A DNA stretch of 64,000 nt, taken from an uncultured Pelagibacteraceae bacterium (GTDB taxonomy: Bacteria; Pseudomonadota; Alphaproteobacteria; Pelagibacterales; Pelagibacteraceae). Location of the stretch: assembly GCA_902634935.1 (NCBI GenBank), contig CACPMF010000001.1, positions 1-64,000 of the forward strand, given 5' to 3'. Positions 18,132 through 28,996 of the stretch are shown here, in pieces. The first letter of the stretch is position 1. Each line of letters opens with the position of its first letter. The notes under the pieces were generated by a model that did no database searches, was not told the DNA's origin, and was given only the letters and a program-made list of their open reading frames with translations. A program made the translations under genes and the position numbers.

Positions 18132-18139
18132 GTGAAATT

Positions 18140-19498
18140 ATGTTTGAAAATTTAACAAATAAATTTGAGGAAATTTTTTCCTCTTTAAAAAAAGCACCTT
18201 CTCTTGATGAAAAACAAGTAGATGAAGGATTGCGTGCTATTCGTCTCGCTTTATTAGAGGCTGATGTATCTCTAGATGTTGTAAAAGAATTCATAAACAG
18301 AGTTAAACCAAAAGCTCTAGGTAAGGAAATAGTAAGATCAACATCACCTGGGCAAATGGTTGTTAAAATTGTTTACGATGAACTTGTATCATTTTTAGGT
18401 GATAAAAATTCAGATATTCTACTTAATGCTGTTCCACCTGTTTCTATTATGTTAGTGGGATTACAAGGATCAGGAAAAACTACCACCACTGCAAAGCTAG
18501 CTAAATTTCTAGAAAAAAATAATAAAAAAAAAGTAATGATGGTTAGTCTTGATGTGTACCGGCCAGCTGCACAAGAACAATTAAAATTACTTGGTGAACA
18601 AAATAACATAATTACTTTACCTGTTATTGAAGGTCAATTACCTGCAGACATTTGCAGACGAGCTTTAAGTGCAGCAAACTTGAATGGCTCCGAGGTAATC
18701 ATTTTTGACACAGCAGGAAGAACTCAAATAGATCTCCAAATGATGAGTGAAATTAATCAAATAGAGGGAATTATAAATCCTTCAGAAACTATATTAGTTG
18801 CAGATTCTTTAACAGGTCAAGTTGCTGCAAATGTGGCTAAAGAATTTAAAAATACTGTAAATTTAACAGGTATAGTTCTTACCAGATCAGATGGTGACGG
18901 AAGAGGTGGTGCAGCATTAAGTATGAAGTATGTTGCAGATGTTCCTATAAAATTTTTGGGAATTGGAGAGAAAATAGATAATTTTGAAATTTTTTATCCT
19001 GACAGAATAGCAAATAGAATTTTAGGAATGGGAGATATCGTTTCTCTTGTTGAAAAAGCTGCTGAAGATATAGATCAAGAGAATTTAAAAAAAACTGAAG
19101 AAAAATTAAAAAAAGGTCAATTTTCCTTAGAAGACTATTTATCACAATTACGACAAATGAAGAAAATGGGTGGGATCGAGGGTATTATGTCTTTTCTGCC
19201 AGGTGTTTCAAAAATTAAATCTCAAATGGATGAAGCAGGTGTTGACGAAAAAATAATTACCCAAAATGAAGCTGTAATTTTATCTATGACTAAAAAAGAA
19301 AGAGAAAATCCAAAGATAATTGATGGATCTAGAAAGAAAAGAATTGCTAATGGCTCTGGTACTGACATTGCCACTATCAATAAATTGTTAAAACAATTTA
19401 AAATGATGTCTGAGATGATGAAAAAGATGTCTAAAGGAAATATGAAAGGAATGGCGGACAAAGGAATACCACCAGAACTTTTTAATCAACTTAAATAA
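18140..19498 (+). CDS. ffh: Signal recognition particle protein Ffh
   Basis: A ~452-residue SRP54 GTPase that binds signal peptides and 4.5S RNA. N domain first, then G domain with [45 protein letters not shown] and [10 protein letters not shown], then the methionine-rich M domain ([16 protein letters not shown] and [18 protein letters not shown]). I take the ATG at 18140 ([11 protein letters not shown]) instead of a GTG at 18116, because the latter adds eight residues that fall in the structured leader. Followed closely by the ribosomal protein operon. Confidence 0.97.
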   Translation: MFENLTNKFEEIFSSLKKAPSLDEKQVDEGLRAIRLALLEADVSLDVVKEFINRVKPKALGKEIVRSTSPGQMVVKIVYDELVSFLGDKNSDILLNAVPPVSIMLVGLQGSGKTTTTAKLAKFLEKNNKKKVMMVSLDVYRPAAQEQLKLLGEQNNIITLPVIEGQLPADICRRALSAANLNGSEVIIFDTAGRTQIDLQMMSEINQIEGIINPSETILVADSLTGQVAANVAKEFKNTVNLTGIVLTRSDGDGRGGAALSMKYVADVPIKFLGIGEKIDNFEIFYPDRIANRILGMGDIVSLVEKAAEDIDQENLKKTEEKLKKGQFSLEDYLSQLRQMKKMGGIEGIMSFLPGVSKIKSQMDEAGVDEKIITQNEAVILSMTKKERENPKIIDGSRKKRIANGSGTDIATINKLLKQFKMMSEMMKKMSKGNMKGMADKGIPPELFNQLK

Positions 19499-19512
19499 AA
19501 AAAGGAGAAAAA

Positions 19513-19983
19513 ATGTTAAAAATGAGATTATCAATGGGTGGTACGAAAAAAAGACCTGTTTATAAAATTGTTGTTGCTGACAGCAGATTTCCAAGAGATG
19601 GAAGATTTATTGAAAAGCTAGGTTTCTTTAATCCGTTACTTCCAAAGGAAAAAAAAGAAAGAGTAGGACTAGACCAAGAGAGAATTAAATATTGGTTAAG
19701 TCAAGGAGCGCAACCAACAACTAGAGTTGCCAGAATTCTTGGTGAGAACCAGATAATCGAAATGCCAGCTAACGGAAATAACCCTATTAAAGCAGTTCCT
19801 AAAAAAGAAAGAAGCAAAAAAGATGGTGAAGGAGCGGAAGCAAAAAGTGAGACGAAATCAGATAATAATGCAGAAGCACCTAAAAAAGATGCTACAAGCG
19901 AAACACCAAAAAATGAAGATACCAAAGAAGCTCCTAAGGCTGAAGCTGCTCCAGAAGCTCCAAAGGGAGAAGAAAAAAAATAA
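19513..19983 (+). CDS. rpsP: 30S ribosomal protein S16 with long C-terminal extension
   Basis: The first ~80 residues are a standard bS16 ([20 protein letters not shown], then [31 protein letters not shown]). Residues ~95-156 are a low-complexity tail rich in Lys, Glu, Ala and Pro, making the protein 156 residues where about 80-90 is usual. The tail resembles the one on L19 in the same operon. A Shine-Dalgarno AAGGAG sits before the ATG at 19513; a second ATG three codons on is possible. trmD starts directly after its stop, without an intervening rimM. Confidence 0.95.
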   Translation: MLKMRLSMGGTKKRPVYKIVVADSRFPRDGRFIEKLGFFNPLLPKEKKERVGLDQERIKYWLSQGAQPTTRVARILGENQIIEMPANGNNPIKAVPKKERSKKDGEGAEAKSETKSDNNAEAPKKDATSETPKNEDTKEAPKAEAAPEAPKGEEKK

Positions 19984-20679
19984 ATGTTTAAGTCTCGAGT
20001 ATTTACTTTGTATCCAGACTATTTTCCAGGCTACCTAGAAAAAGGTTTATTTGGCAAAGCTATGAAGGAAAAAATTTGGAGTTTAGAAATTGTGGATATT
20101 AGAAATTATGCTGAGGATAAGCACAAGACGGTTGATGATACACCGTATGGCGGTGGTGATGGTATGATAATGAAAGCAGATGTATTAGCAAGATCATTGG
20201 ATAAAAATTTATCACAGGATGAAAAAATAATTTACCTAAGCCCAAAAGGAAAAATTTTTGATCATAGTTGTGCAAAAAGATTTTCAGAATTTGGATCAAT
20301 TAATTTTATATGTGGTCATTTTGAGGGTATTGATCAAAGGATAATTGATAGCAGAAACATAGAGGAAATAAGTATTGGAGACTTTGTTTTGTCCGGAGGT
20401 GAGACAGCTGTATTTGTAGTTCTTGATGCGATTTTAAGATTTGTTCCTGGTGTTTTAGGCAATGTGAACTCATCTAAAAATGAAAGTTTAGAAAATGGTC
20501 TTTTGGAATATCCTCAATATACTAAACCTCAAATTTTCGAGCAAAAAGGTGTGCCAGAAGTGTTATTATCAGGAGATCATGCCAAAATTAAAGACTGGCG
20601 TTTATCACAATCTGAGGCTATAACACGCGACCGAAGACCAGATTTGTGGGAAAAATATAAGAAAACTAAAAAAAACTAA
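19984..20679 (+). CDS. trmD: tRNA (guanine37-N1)-methyltransferase TrmD
   Basis: A 231-residue SPOUT methyltransferase that makes m1G37 and prevents frameshifting. Motifs: [12 protein letters not shown] at the N-terminus, [54 protein letters not shown] (the trefoil-knot AdoMet site) and C-terminal [15 protein letters not shown]. The ATG follows the rpsP stop codon without any gap and rplS starts one base after its stop. Normal length. Confidence 0.97.
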   Translation: MFKSRVFTLYPDYFPGYLEKGLFGKAMKEKIWSLEIVDIRNYAEDKHKTVDDTPYGGGDGMIMKADVLARSLDKNLSQDEKIIYLSPKGKIFDHSCAKRFSEFGSINFICGHFEGIDQRIIDSRNIEEISIGDFVLSGGETAVFVVLDAILRFVPGVLGNVNSSKNESLENGLLEYPQYTKPQIFEQKGVPEVLLSGDHAKIKDWRLSQSEAITRDRRPDLWEKYKKTKKN

Positions 20680-20680
20680 A

Positions 20681-21280
20681 ATGAAAAATATTGAAGAAAT
20701 CAATCAATCCATTGTAAAAAAAATTGTTTCTGAGAGAAAACATCCTGATTTTTTTCCAGGAGATATAGTGAAGGTTGGGGTAAGAATTACTGAAGGTAAA
20801 AGAGACAGAATTCAGTATTTTGAAGGAGTGTGTATTTCAAAAAAAAATAGAGATATAAACTCATCTTTTACTGTTAGAAAAATTTCATTTGGTGAAGGTG
20901 TTGAGAGAACATTTGCATTGTACAGTCCAATTGTTGATACAATTAAAGTTGTAAGATCTGGAAAGGTAAGAAGAGCAAAACTTTATTATCTAAGGGATAG
21001 AACTGGTAAATCAGCAAGAATAGCTGAAAAGATTAAAAAGAAAATTGGAATTGATATAGAAACAAAAATTCAACAAGTAAGTGAAGAAAATGTTTTGCCA
21101 GCAACAGATGAGAATTCAAAAGAAGTTCCAAAATCTGATGCAAGCTCTGATGAAGCTAAAAAAGAGGCAGTAGCAGAAGCCCCAAAAGAAGAAGTTAAAA
21201 AAGAGGCAGTAGCAGAAGCTCCAAAAGAAGAAATTAAAAAAGAGGAGCAAAAACAAGAAAGTCCCGCAGAGAAAAAATAA
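20681..21280 (+). CDS. rplS: 50S ribosomal protein L19 with repeated C-terminal extension
   Basis: Residues ~1-120 form bL19 ([62 protein letters not shown]). Beyond that is an 80-residue Lys/Glu/Ala/Pro tail, bringing the total to 199 where 115-130 is usual. The tail contains two near-identical 13-residue units, [13 protein letters not shown] and [13 protein letters not shown]. Last gene of the rpsP-trmD-rplS operon; leuC follows after 11 bases. Confidence 0.95.
   Translation: MKNIEEINQSIVKKIVSERKHPDFFPGDIVKVGVRITEGKRDRIQYFEGVCISKKNRDINSSFTVRKISFGEGVERTFALYSPIVDTIKVVRSGKVRRAKLYYLRDRTGKSARIAEKIKKKIGIDIETKIQQVSEENVLPATDENSKEVPKSDASSDEAKKEAVAEAPKEEVKKEAVAEAPKEEIKKEEQKQESPAEKK
21158..21235 (+). 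repeat. 39-bp tandem repeat inside rplS
   Basis: Two adjacent 39-base units (21158-21196 and 21197-21235) differ at two positions. Each encodes [12 protein letters not shown] plus V or I in the L19 tail. In frame, so copy-number change would only alter tail length. Confidence 0.85.
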
Positions 21281-21291
21281 TATTTTTCTAA

Positions 21292-22695
21292 ATGTCACAA
21301 ACTATTTACGATAAAATTTGGGAAGAGCATCTTGTTCATGAACAAGATGATGGTACATCTCTACTATTTGTCGACAGACATCTAATTCATGAGGTAACCA
21401 GTCCCCAAGCATTTGAGGGTCTTAGAAACACAAACAGGAAAGTAAGGCAACCTAGATTAACACTTGCGGTTGCAGATCATAATGTTCCAACTACAGATAG
21501 ATCTAAAGGAATTGCAGACGAGGATTCGAGAATTCAGGTAGAAACTCTTGAGAAAAATTGTAAGGAATTTGGTATCCAATTATTTGGAATGGATGATAAG
21601 AGACAAGGCATTGTTCATATAATTGGTCCTGAACAAGGTTTTACCCAACCAGGAAACATAATTGTCTGTGGTGATAGTCATACTGCTACACATGGTGCAT
21701 TTGGTGCTTTAGCATTTGGAATAGGTACTTCTGAAGTTGAACATGTACTGGCAACACAAACCTTAGTTCAAAAAAAATCTAAAAATTTTAGAATAAATGT
21801 AAATGGTAGTCTACCTTTAGGTGTAACATCAAAAGACGTAATTCTTCAAATAATTGGTAAAATTGGTACCGCAGGTGGAACAGGGTATGTAATTGAGTAC
21901 GCAGGAAATTTAATTTCAAGTTTAAGTGTCGAGCAAAGAATGACAATTTGCAATATGACCATAGAGGGAGGGGCAAGGGCTGGCCTTATCGAACCTGACA
22001 CAAAAATTTTTAATTATCTGAAGGGGAAACCAATGTCACCGAAAGGTGAAAGTTGGGACAAAGCTATTGAGTATTGGAGTAAATTGAAAACTGATAAGAA
22101 TGCTTACTTTGATAAAGAGATAACATTGGATGGCGCTGAAATAAAACCAATGGTTACATGGGGTACATCACCTCAAGACGTTGTTGAAATAGATGGCAAA
22201 GTTCCTAATCCTGATAATGAAAATGATGAGGATAGAAAAAACTCAATTACAAGATCTTTAAATTATATGGGTTTAAAACCTAATACTAACATTAAAGATA
22301 TTAAAATTGATAAAGTATTTATAGGCAGCTGTACAAATGGAAGAATAGAAGACCTCAGAGATGCTGCTAAAATTTTAAAAGATAAAAAAATTGCATCACA
22401 CGTTAATGCCATAATTGTGCCTGGCTCTGGATTAGTAAAAGAACAAGCAGAGCAAGAAGGTTTAGATAAAATTTTCAAGCAATCTGGTTTTGAGTGGAGA
22501 GAGCCGGGTTGTTCCATGTGCCTTGCAATGAATGCTGATAAACTTAAGCCTGAAGAAAGATGTGCCTCGACCTCAAATAGAAATTTTGAGGGAAGACAAG
22601 GAAGAGGTGGAAGAACTCATTTAGTTAGCCCAGGTATGGCAGCAGCTGCTGCAATATCTGGAAATTTGGATGATGTAAGAAAGTACAAAAATTAA
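21292..22695 (+). CDS. leuC: 3-isopropylmalate dehydratase large subunit LeuC
   Basis: A 467-residue aconitase-family enzyme that isomerises 2- to 3-isopropylmalate in leucine synthesis. Cluster-binding cysteines are in [11 protein letters not shown] and [14 protein letters not shown], with the motifs [22 protein letters not shown] and C-terminal [20 protein letters not shown]. Length matches the bacterial LeuC. The stop codon overlaps the leuD start by one base, so the two dehydratase subunits are coupled. Confidence 0.97.
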   Translation: MSQTIYDKIWEEHLVHEQDDGTSLLFVDRHLIHEVTSPQAFEGLRNTNRKVRQPRLTLAVADHNVPTTDRSKGIADEDSRIQVETLEKNCKEFGIQLFGMDDKRQGIVHIIGPEQGFTQPGNIIVCGDSHTATHGAFGALAFGIGTSEVEHVLATQTLVQKKSKNFRINVNGSLPLGVTSKDVILQIIGKIGTAGGTGYVIEYAGNLISSLSVEQRMTICNMTIEGGARAGLIEPDTKIFNYLKGKPMSPKGESWDKAIEYWSKLKTDKNAYFDKEITLDGAEIKPMVTWGTSPQDVVEIDGKVPNPDNENDEDRKNSITRSLNYMGLKPNTNIKDIKIDKVFIGSCTNGRIEDLRDAAKILKDKKIASHVNAIIVPGSGLVKEQAEQEGLDKIFKQSGFEWREPGCSMCLAMNADKLKPEERCASTSNRNFEGRQGRGGRTHLVSPGMAAAAAISGNLDDVRKYKN

Positions 22696-23300
22696 TGAAA
22701 AAATTTGACACTTTAGAGAGTATACCCGCATATCTTCCAATAATTAATATTGATACTGATATGATAATCCCAAAACAGTTTTTAAAAACAATTAAAAGGA
22801 CTGGTTTAGGAAAAAACCTTTTCTTTGAAATGAGATATGACGAAACTGGTAAAGAAATTGAAAATTTTATACTTAACAATGAACCTTACACAAATTCAAA
22901 AATTTTAATAGCTGGTAAAAATTTTGGCTGTGGTTCATCAAGAGAACATGCGCCATGGGCTTTATTAGATTTTGGTATTACCTGTGTAATTAGCTCAAGT
23001 TATGCTGATATATTTTATAATAATTGTTTCAAAAATGGAATTTTACCAATCACCATTAGCGAGGAACAAATAAAACAAATATCAGAATATTCAAATAGAA
23101 AGGAAAAAATTTTGATTGATCTTAAAAATCAAAAAATAGTTTTTGGTAACAATGAAATAAAATTTGAGTTAGATGAATTCAAAAAAAAATGTTTAATTGA
23201 GGGTTTAGATGACATTGCTTTATCTTTAGAGAAATCGGACAAAATTGACTCCTTTGAAAAAAAATTAAAGTCTTCAAAACCTTGGATTTTCAATGATTAA
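22695..23300 (+). CDS. leuD: 3-isopropylmalate dehydratase small subunit LeuD
   Basis: A 201-residue swivel-domain subunit of isopropylmalate isomerase. The signatures [15 protein letters not shown] and [14 protein letters not shown] are present, followed by [17 protein letters not shown]. It pairs with LeuC to form the active site. Starts on the last base of leuC and overlaps leuB by 8 bases. Ordinary length. Confidence 0.97.
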   Translation: MKKFDTLESIPAYLPIINIDTDMIIPKQFLKTIKRTGLGKNLFFEMRYDETGKEIENFILNNEPYTNSKILIAGKNFGCGSSREHAPWALLDFGITCVISSSYADIFYNNCFKNGILPITISEEQIKQISEYSNRKEKILIDLKNQKIVFGNNEIKFELDEFKKKCLIEGLDDIALSLEKSDKIDSFEKKLKSSKPWIFND

Positions 23301-24402
23301 AATTAAAAAAAGAAAATTTCTGTTACTTCCAGGTGATGGTATTGGTCCTGAAGTAATTACTGAAGTTAAGAAAATTATAAATTGGTTTAATACAAATAAA
23401 TCTTTAGACTTTGAAATTGATGAAGATTTAGCTGGCGGGGCATCATATGATAAGTATGGTACTCCAATTACAGATGAAGTTTTTTATAAAGCGTTAGAGT
23501 GTGAGGCAGTTATTTTAGGAGCTGTAGGTGGTCCTAAATGGGATAATCTAGAATTTTCAAAAAAACCTGAAAGAGCTTTACTAAAATTAAGAAAGGAACT
23601 TAAACTTTTTGCAAATTTAAGACCTGCAATTTGCTTTAAGCAGTTAGTTGATGCTTCTACTTTAAAGCCAGAAATAGTTTCTGGTCTAGACATCATGATT
23701 GTAAGAGAGCTGACCGGTGGAATTTACTTTGGAGAACCTCGAGGTATTAAACCAATAGATAATGGAGAGAGAAAAGGAATAAATACTCATACATATACAA
23801 CGAGTGAAATAGAAAGAGTTGCAAAAGTAGCTTTTGATCTTGCTAGAAAACGAAAGAACAAAGTAACATCATGTGAAAAATCAAATGTTATGGAGGCAGG
23901 ATTGCTTTGGAAAGAAGATGTTCAAGCTTTACATGATAGAGAATATAAAGATGTAGAATTAAGTCATATGTTAGCTGATAACTGTGCTATGCAATTACTT
24001 AGAAATCCTAAACAATTTGATGTTATTGTAACAGATAATTTATTTGGTGATATGCTTTCAGATGAAGCTTCGATGTTAACAGGATCTCTTGGATTATTAC
24101 CTTCAGCATCACTCGGTGCAAAAAATAAAGATGGTGAAATGAGAGCAATGTATGAACCTATTCATGGTTCAGCTCCAGATATCGCTGGTAAAGGTCTTGC
24201 AAATCCTATTGCTACTATATTAAGTTTTGCAATGGCATTAAGATATTCTCTTGATTTAGATAAAGAAGCTGATTTGTTAGAAAAATCAGTTCAGGACGTT
24301 TTAGACAAGGGTTTAAGAACAAAAGATATTATGTCTCAAGGCACTAAGGAAGTATCCACCTCACAAATGGGTGATGCAATCATTGCCTGTTTGCAAAATT
24401 AA
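23293..24402 (+). CDS. leuB: 3-isopropylmalate dehydrogenase LeuB
   Basis: A 369-residue NAD-dependent decarboxylating dehydrogenase giving 2-oxoisocaproate precursor in leucine synthesis. Seen: [11 protein letters not shown] at the N-terminus, [13 protein letters not shown], the lysine in [41 protein letters not shown], and [20 protein letters not shown]. The overlap with leuD and gene order leuC-leuD-leuB indicate one operon. leuA is not in the window. Confidence 0.97.
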   Translation: MIKIKKRKFLLLPGDGIGPEVITEVKKIINWFNTNKSLDFEIDEDLAGGASYDKYGTPITDEVFYKALECEAVILGAVGGPKWDNLEFSKKPERALLKLRKELKLFANLRPAICFKQLVDASTLKPEIVSGLDIMIVRELTGGIYFGEPRGIKPIDNGERKGINTHTYTTSEIERVAKVAFDLARKRKNKVTSCEKSNVMEAGLLWKEDVQALHDREYKDVELSHMLADNCAMQLLRNPKQFDVIVTDNLFGDMLSDEASMLTGSLGLLPSASLGAKNKDGEMRAMYEPIHGSAPDIAGKGLANPIATILSFAMALRYSLDLDKEADLLEKSVQDVLDKGLRTKDIMSQGTKEVSTSQMGDAIIACLQN

Positions 24403-24431
24403 ATATTTTAATTTAATTTGATAAAATAATT

Positions 24432-26189
24432 ATGACAATTTATTCAGCTCCCATAGATGATATGATGTTTCTTTTTGAACATCTAAAAGACAATAAAGAA
24501 TATAACGAAATAGAAAAAAATAAAGAAGTTACATCAGATCTTGTAAAAAACATATTAGAAGAGGCTGCAAAAATAAATCAGGATTTAATTCTACCATTAG
24601 CAAAAGTAGGTGATGAAAAACCATGTATTTATGAAAATGGAGTTGTTAGAACGCCTCCAGGTTATAAAGAAGTATATTCAAAATTTATAGAAGACGGATG
24701 GGTATCTCTATCTTGTGATCCTGAGTATGGCGGACAAGGAATGCCAAAAACTGTCAGTGCATTTTTCGATGAAATGTTATCTTCGTCTAGCTTGTCATTT
24801 AAACTTTACAGTGAATTAAGTATTGGAGCTTATAATTGTCTTAAAACTCATGGAACAGAAGAAATTAAAAATAAATATCTTCCTAAAATAGTAGAGGGAA
24901 AGTGGAGTGGCACAATGTGTTTGACAGAACCTCAGTGTGGTACAGATCTAGGACTGATAAAAACAAAGGCTGTAAAAAATGGAAACGGCTATAAGATAAG
25001 TGGGCAAAAAATTTTTATAACCTCAGGTGATCACGATCTAACAGAAAACATAATTCATTTAGTTTTAGCAAGAACCGTAGATGCACCAAAAGGCACAAGA
25101 GGTATAAGTTTATTTCTAGTTCCTAAGTATGAAATAAATGAAGATGGTTCAGTAGGTTCGAGAAACGGAGTTAATACAGTGTCTATTGAGTCTAAAATGG
25201 GAATTAAAGGTTCAGCTACTTGTGTACTAAGTTTTGATGAAGCGAAAGGTTATATGATTGGTCCTGAAAATAAAGGCCTAAATTCAATGTTTACTATGAT
25301 GAATTTAGAGAGAATCATTGTTGGAATTCAAGGTTTAGGAATTTCAGAAACAGCTTATCAAACTGCCTTAAGTTATGCAAAAGAGAGAAAACAAGGTAAG
25401 TCAAATGAAAATAAAAATGGGGATACAGACTTAATAATTCAGCACGCTGATATTAGAAGAAGTTTGATGAATATGAAATCGATTATCGAGGGAGAAAGAG
25501 CCTTATCATTTTGGATGGCACAACAAATTGATGTGAGTTTAAATCATAACGACCAGAATGTTAAAAAAAAAGCGGGTGAAATGGTTTCATTAATGACTCC
25601 TGTTATTAAGTCTTTTTTTACCGACATGGCGATGGATATTACAAATGAGGCTATTCAAATATTTGGTGGATACGGATATACCAAAGATCAAGGTATAGAA
25701 CAATTATTCAGAGATAATAGAATTACCCCTATCTACGAAGGTACAAATTCCGTTCAAGCCATAGATTTTGTATTTAGAAAAGTAAGCCAAAAAAATATAT
25801 TCAGTAATTTTTTATCTTTAGTTGATGAAGAAATTAAGATTTGTAAATCAATTGATAAAATTAAAGATAAAACATTAATTTTAGAAAAATTAAAAAATGT
25901 CCTAATAGACTTTACCAATTGGATGGATCCAGAAGGCAATACAGAAAAAGATGATATTAGTGCATCATGCAATGACTATTTGAAATACTTTGGTTATACA
26001 TCTTTAGCGTTTGTTTGGTTAAAAGTTTTGAGAAAAAGTTATGAAAATCATTCAACTAATAAAGAATTTTATGATGATAAAATAAATACTGGTAATTATT
26101 ATTTTGATAAAATTTTACCTAGGGTTGATAGTCACTACAAATCAGCAATTTCTGGTAGCAAATACACAATGAGTGCTAAGTTTAACTAA
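24432..26189 (+). CDS. dmdC: Methylthiopropanoyl-CoA dehydrogenase DmdC (acyl-CoA dehydrogenase)
   Basis: A 585-residue acyl-CoA dehydrogenase of the long DmdC type, with an extra C-terminal region beyond the ~380-residue core. The core motifs are CLTEPQCGTDLG, ITSGDHDL, GYGYTKDQGIEQLFRD and catalytic Glu in TPIYEGTNSVQ. In the demethylation pathway it oxidises methylmercaptopropionyl-CoA to methylthioacryloyl-CoA. The assignment relies on adjacency to dmdB and dmdA plus length. The dmdB GTG follows the stop directly. Confidence 0.88.
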   Translation: MTIYSAPIDDMMFLFEHLKDNKEYNEIEKNKEVTSDLVKNILEEAAKINQDLILPLAKVGDEKPCIYENGVVRTPPGYKEVYSKFIEDGWVSLSCDPEYGGQGMPKTVSAFFDEMLSSSSLSFKLYSELSIGAYNCLKTHGTEEIKNKYLPKIVEGKWSGTMCLTEPQCGTDLGLIKTKAVKNGNGYKISGQKIFITSGDHDLTENIIHLVLARTVDAPKGTRGISLFLVPKYEINEDGSVGSRNGVNTVSIESKMGIKGSATCVLSFDEAKGYMIGPENKGLNSMFTMMNLERIIVGIQGLGISETAYQTALSYAKERKQGKSNENKNGDTDLIIQHADIRRSLMNMKSIIEGERALSFWMAQQIDVSLNHNDQNVKKKAGEMVSLMTPVIKSFFTDMAMDITNEAIQIFGGYGYTKDQGIEQLFRDNRITPIYEGTNSVQAIDFVFRKVSQKNIFSNFLSLVDEEIKICKSIDKIKDKTLILEKLKNVLIDFTNWMDPEGNTEKDDISASCNDYLKYFGYTSLAFVWLKVLRKSYENHSTNKEFYDDKINTGNYYFDKILPRVDSHYKSAISGSKYTMSAKFN

Positions 26190-27812
26190 GTGAATAAATA
26201 CAACCAAAATCTTGATAAAAACGACGCAAATTTTGTTCCATTAACACCATTAAGTTTTTTAGAAAGAGCAAAGGATATTTATCCTGGTTATGTTGGGATA
26301 GTTTATGAAGACAGATCATACACTTGGTCTGAGATATATAAAAGATGTATAAAATTTGCGAGCGCGCTAGAAAAAATTGGAATTGGCGAAGGAGACACTG
26401 TCTCAGTAATGGCTTGTAACACACCTGAAATTTTTGAGGCTCACTACTCAGTTCCGATGACTGGTGGAATATTAAATACAATAAATATTCGCTTAGATGC
26501 AAAAACAGTCTCGTATATTTTGGATCATAGCGAAGCAAAAGTATTAATTGTAGACAGGCAGTTTCATGCTGTTGTGAATAAAGCTTTAGAAACTGTTAAG
26601 AATAAACCTCTCATAATTGATATCCAAGATAATTTTGCTGATCAATCACTACTAAAAAAAATTGGAGAAAAAGAATATGAAGAATTTTTGAACACTGGTG
26701 ATGAAAACTTTCAATGGAAAAGACCTAAAGATGAGTGGCAGGCAATTTCATTGAGTTACACTTCTGGTACTACTGGAAATCCTAAAGGTGTTGTATATCA
26801 TCATAGAGGCTCATATCTAATGTCTACTGGAAGTGCAGTTGCGTGGAATATGCCTGCTAGACTCAATTTTTTAACGGTTGTCCCAATGTTTCATTGTAAT
26901 GGTTGGTGCTATCCGTGGACAATACCTATGTTAAATGGAAAAACAGTTTGTCTTAGAAACATTGACATAAAAAAAATTTTTGAATTGATCGAAGAGCATA
27001 AGATAACCCATTTTGGTGGTGCCCCAATTGTGTTGAATATGATTACCGGAGCATCTGAGAAAGATCAAAAAAAGTTAGGTCATAAAGTATATGTCCTTAC
27101 AGCAGGAGCACCTCCTCCAAGTATTATATTTAAAAAAATGCAAGCACTTGGCTTTGAAGTAATGCATGTATATGGACTTACTGAAACATATGGACATATT
27201 TTACAGTGTGCTTGGAATGACCAATGGGATGATTTAGATGAAGATAAACAAAATGAAATTAAAGCACGTCAAGGTGTTAGATATCCTAACACAGAAGATG
27301 TCATGGTTATGGATCCAGAAACTTTAAAACCTGTTCCAAAGGACGGAAAAACTATGGGAGAAATAATGATTAAAGGAAATGTTGTCATGAAAGGATATTT
27401 TAAAGATAAAGAGGCAACAGATAAAGCTATGGCAGGAGGTTGGTTTCACTCGGGTGACCTAGCAGTAGCACATCCAGACGGTTATATTAAAATTCAAGAT
27501 AGATCAAAAGATATAATTATTTCTGGGGGTGAAAATATATCTTCAATTGAAATTGAAAATACTTTAGCTAAGCATCCAGCAGTTTCAATAGCGGCAGTTG
27601 TTGCAAAGCCTGACGAAAAATGGGGTGAAGTTCCATGCGCATTTATTGAAAAAGTTCAAGATAAAGAAACAAGTGAGAAGGAGCTAATTGAATTTTGTAA
27701 AGAAACCCTTGCAGGATTTAAGGTACCAAAAAAAATTAAATTTTGTGAACTGCCAAAAACTTCAACTGGAAAAATTCAAAAATTTGAACTTAGAAAAAAA
27801 GCTAAAGAATAA
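26190..27812 (+). CDS. dmdB: Methylmercaptopropionate-CoA ligase DmdB (acyl-CoA synthetase)
   Basis: A 540-residue AMP-forming acyl-CoA synthetase. The ATP/AMP motifs are SYTSGTTGNPKGVVYHHRG, MHVYGLTETYGH, GWFHSGDLAV and the C-terminal lysine motif KTSTGKIQKFEL. It activates methylmercaptopropionate, the product of DmdA, with CoA. The GTG at 26190 abuts the dmdC stop, so the two are coupled. Other medium-chain substrates are possible for this family; the neighbours decide the call. Confidence 0.9.
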   Translation: MNKYNQNLDKNDANFVPLTPLSFLERAKDIYPGYVGIVYEDRSYTWSEIYKRCIKFASALEKIGIGEGDTVSVMACNTPEIFEAHYSVPMTGGILNTINIRLDAKTVSYILDHSEAKVLIVDRQFHAVVNKALETVKNKPLIIDIQDNFADQSLLKKIGEKEYEEFLNTGDENFQWKRPKDEWQAISLSYTSGTTGNPKGVVYHHRGSYLMSTGSAVAWNMPARLNFLTVVPMFHCNGWCYPWTIPMLNGKTVCLRNIDIKKIFELIEEHKITHFGGAPIVLNMITGASEKDQKKLGHKVYVLTAGAPPPSIIFKKMQALGFEVMHVYGLTETYGHILQCAWNDQWDDLDEDKQNEIKARQGVRYPNTEDVMVMDPETLKPVPKDGKTMGEIMIKGNVVMKGYFKDKEATDKAMAGGWFHSGDLAVAHPDGYIKIQDRSKDIIISGGENISSIEIENTLAKHPAVSIAAVVAKPDEKWGEVPCAFIEKVQDKETSEKELIEFCKETLAGFKVPKKIKFCELPKTSTGKIQKFELRKKAKE

Positions 27813-27833
27813 TGTTTGAAAAATCTTTTAAAA

Positions 27834-27852
27834 TAAGAGAAAAGATCTCTTA
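27834..27852 (+). promoter_or_regulatory. Short hairpin in the dmdB-dmdA gap
   Basis: TAAGAGA (27834-27840) pairs with TCTCTTA (27846-27852) around AAAGA, ending ten bases before the dmdA ATG. The following AATTTT is a weak T tract. It may attenuate, protect a processed 5' end of dmdA mRNA, or shape initiation. Confidence 0.4.
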
Positions 27853-27862
27853 ATTTTAAAAA

Positions 27863-28972
27863 ATGAAAACATTCTCTATAGCTAAATCAAGAAGATTAAG
27901 AAGCACTCCTTACACCTCTAGAATAGAAGAACAAGGAGTTACAGCATATACAACATATAATCATATGTTGCTACCAGCCGCATTCGGATCACTTGAAGAC
28001 TCCTATCACCATTTGAAAAAGTCAGTTCAAGTTTGGGACGTAGCAGGGGAAAGACAAGTTGAGATAAATGGAAAAGACTCGGCAAAGCTTGTCCAGCTTA
28101 TGACATGCAGAGATCTATCAAAATCTAAAAATGGCAGATGTTACTATTGCCCAATTATAGATGACAAAGGTGGAATAATAAACGATCCAGTAGTTTTGAG
28201 ACTAAGTTCAGATAGATGGTGGCTATCTATAGCAGATTCTGACGTTTTGCTTTTTGCAAAAGGACTGGCTATCGGTAACAATTTTTCTGTAAATATTTTT
28301 GAACCAGATGTGAATATAATAGCTGTTCAAGGACCAAAATCTTTTAAATTAATGGAAAAAATATTTGGTGAAAAAATTACTCAACTAAAGTTTTTTGGAT
28401 TTGATTACTACGACTTTAAAGGAACAAAACATTTAATTGCTCGATCAGGTTGGTCTAAGCAAGGTGGATACGAAATATATGTTGAACATACTAAATCTGG
28501 ATTAGATTTATATGATACTTTGTTTGAGAAAGGTAAAGACCTTGATGTAAAACCTGGCTGTCCAAATTTAATAGAAAGAATTGAGAGTGCACTTTTATCA
28601 TATGGAAATGATATTGATATAAATGACAATCCTTTGGAGTGTGGTTTTGATAAATTTGTTAATGTGGATAGTGATATTAATTTTTTGGGGAAAGATGAAT
28701 TGATAAAAATTAAGTCTGAGGGTGTAAGTAAAAAGCTAATGGGAGTAAAATTAGATTTGAAAAAAATAAATATTACAGAGTCGATTGATATAATGGACGA
28801 AAATAGTAATCCGATTGGTGAATTAAGATCTGGATGTTATTCACCATATTTTGATCAAGTTATTGGAATAGCTATGCTAAATAGGCCAAATTGGAATGCT
28901 AATCAGGCAATAAAAATAAAAATTAACGATCAAGCTTTTGATGGAAAAGTTTGTGATTTACCTTTTATTTAG
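27863..28972 (+). CDS. dmdA: Dimethylsulfoniopropionate demethylase DmdA
   Basis: A 369-residue GcvT-fold enzyme that transfers a methyl group from DMSP to tetrahydrofolate, giving methylmercaptopropionate. The sequence closely follows my memory of the P. ubique DmdA: start [73 protein letters not shown] and end KVCDLPFI. Length is the same. It is the last gene of dmdC-dmdB-dmdA. The adjacency separates it from plain glycine-cleavage T proteins. The methylated folate feeds one-carbon metabolism, and methylmercaptopropionate goes to DmdB. Confidence 0.95.
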   Translation: MKTFSIAKSRRLRSTPYTSRIEEQGVTAYTTYNHMLLPAAFGSLEDSYHHLKKSVQVWDVAGERQVEINGKDSAKLVQLMTCRDLSKSKNGRCYYCPIIDDKGGIINDPVVLRLSSDRWWLSIADSDVLLFAKGLAIGNNFSVNIFEPDVNIIAVQGPKSFKLMEKIFGEKITQLKFFGFDYYDFKGTKHLIARSGWSKQGGYEIYVEHTKSGLDLYDTLFEKGKDLDVKPGCPNLIERIESALLSYGNDIDINDNPLECGFDKFVNVDSDINFLGKDELIKIKSEGVSKKLMGVKLDLKKINITESIDIMDENSNPIGELRSGCYSPYFDQVIGIAMLNRPNWNANQAIKIKINDQAFDGKVCDLPFI

Positions 28973-28996
28973 TATAAAACTATTCAAAAAATTACC

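Noticed and set aside
18042-18135. 4.5S SRP RNA gene next to ffh
   Set aside because: Neither strand shows the conserved GGAAG/AGCAGC core loop of bacterial SRP RNA.
18001-18294. 97-codon minus-strand frame across the ffh 5' region
   Set aside because: It runs antisense to the ffh start and through the structured element; no recognisable protein and no conserved start.
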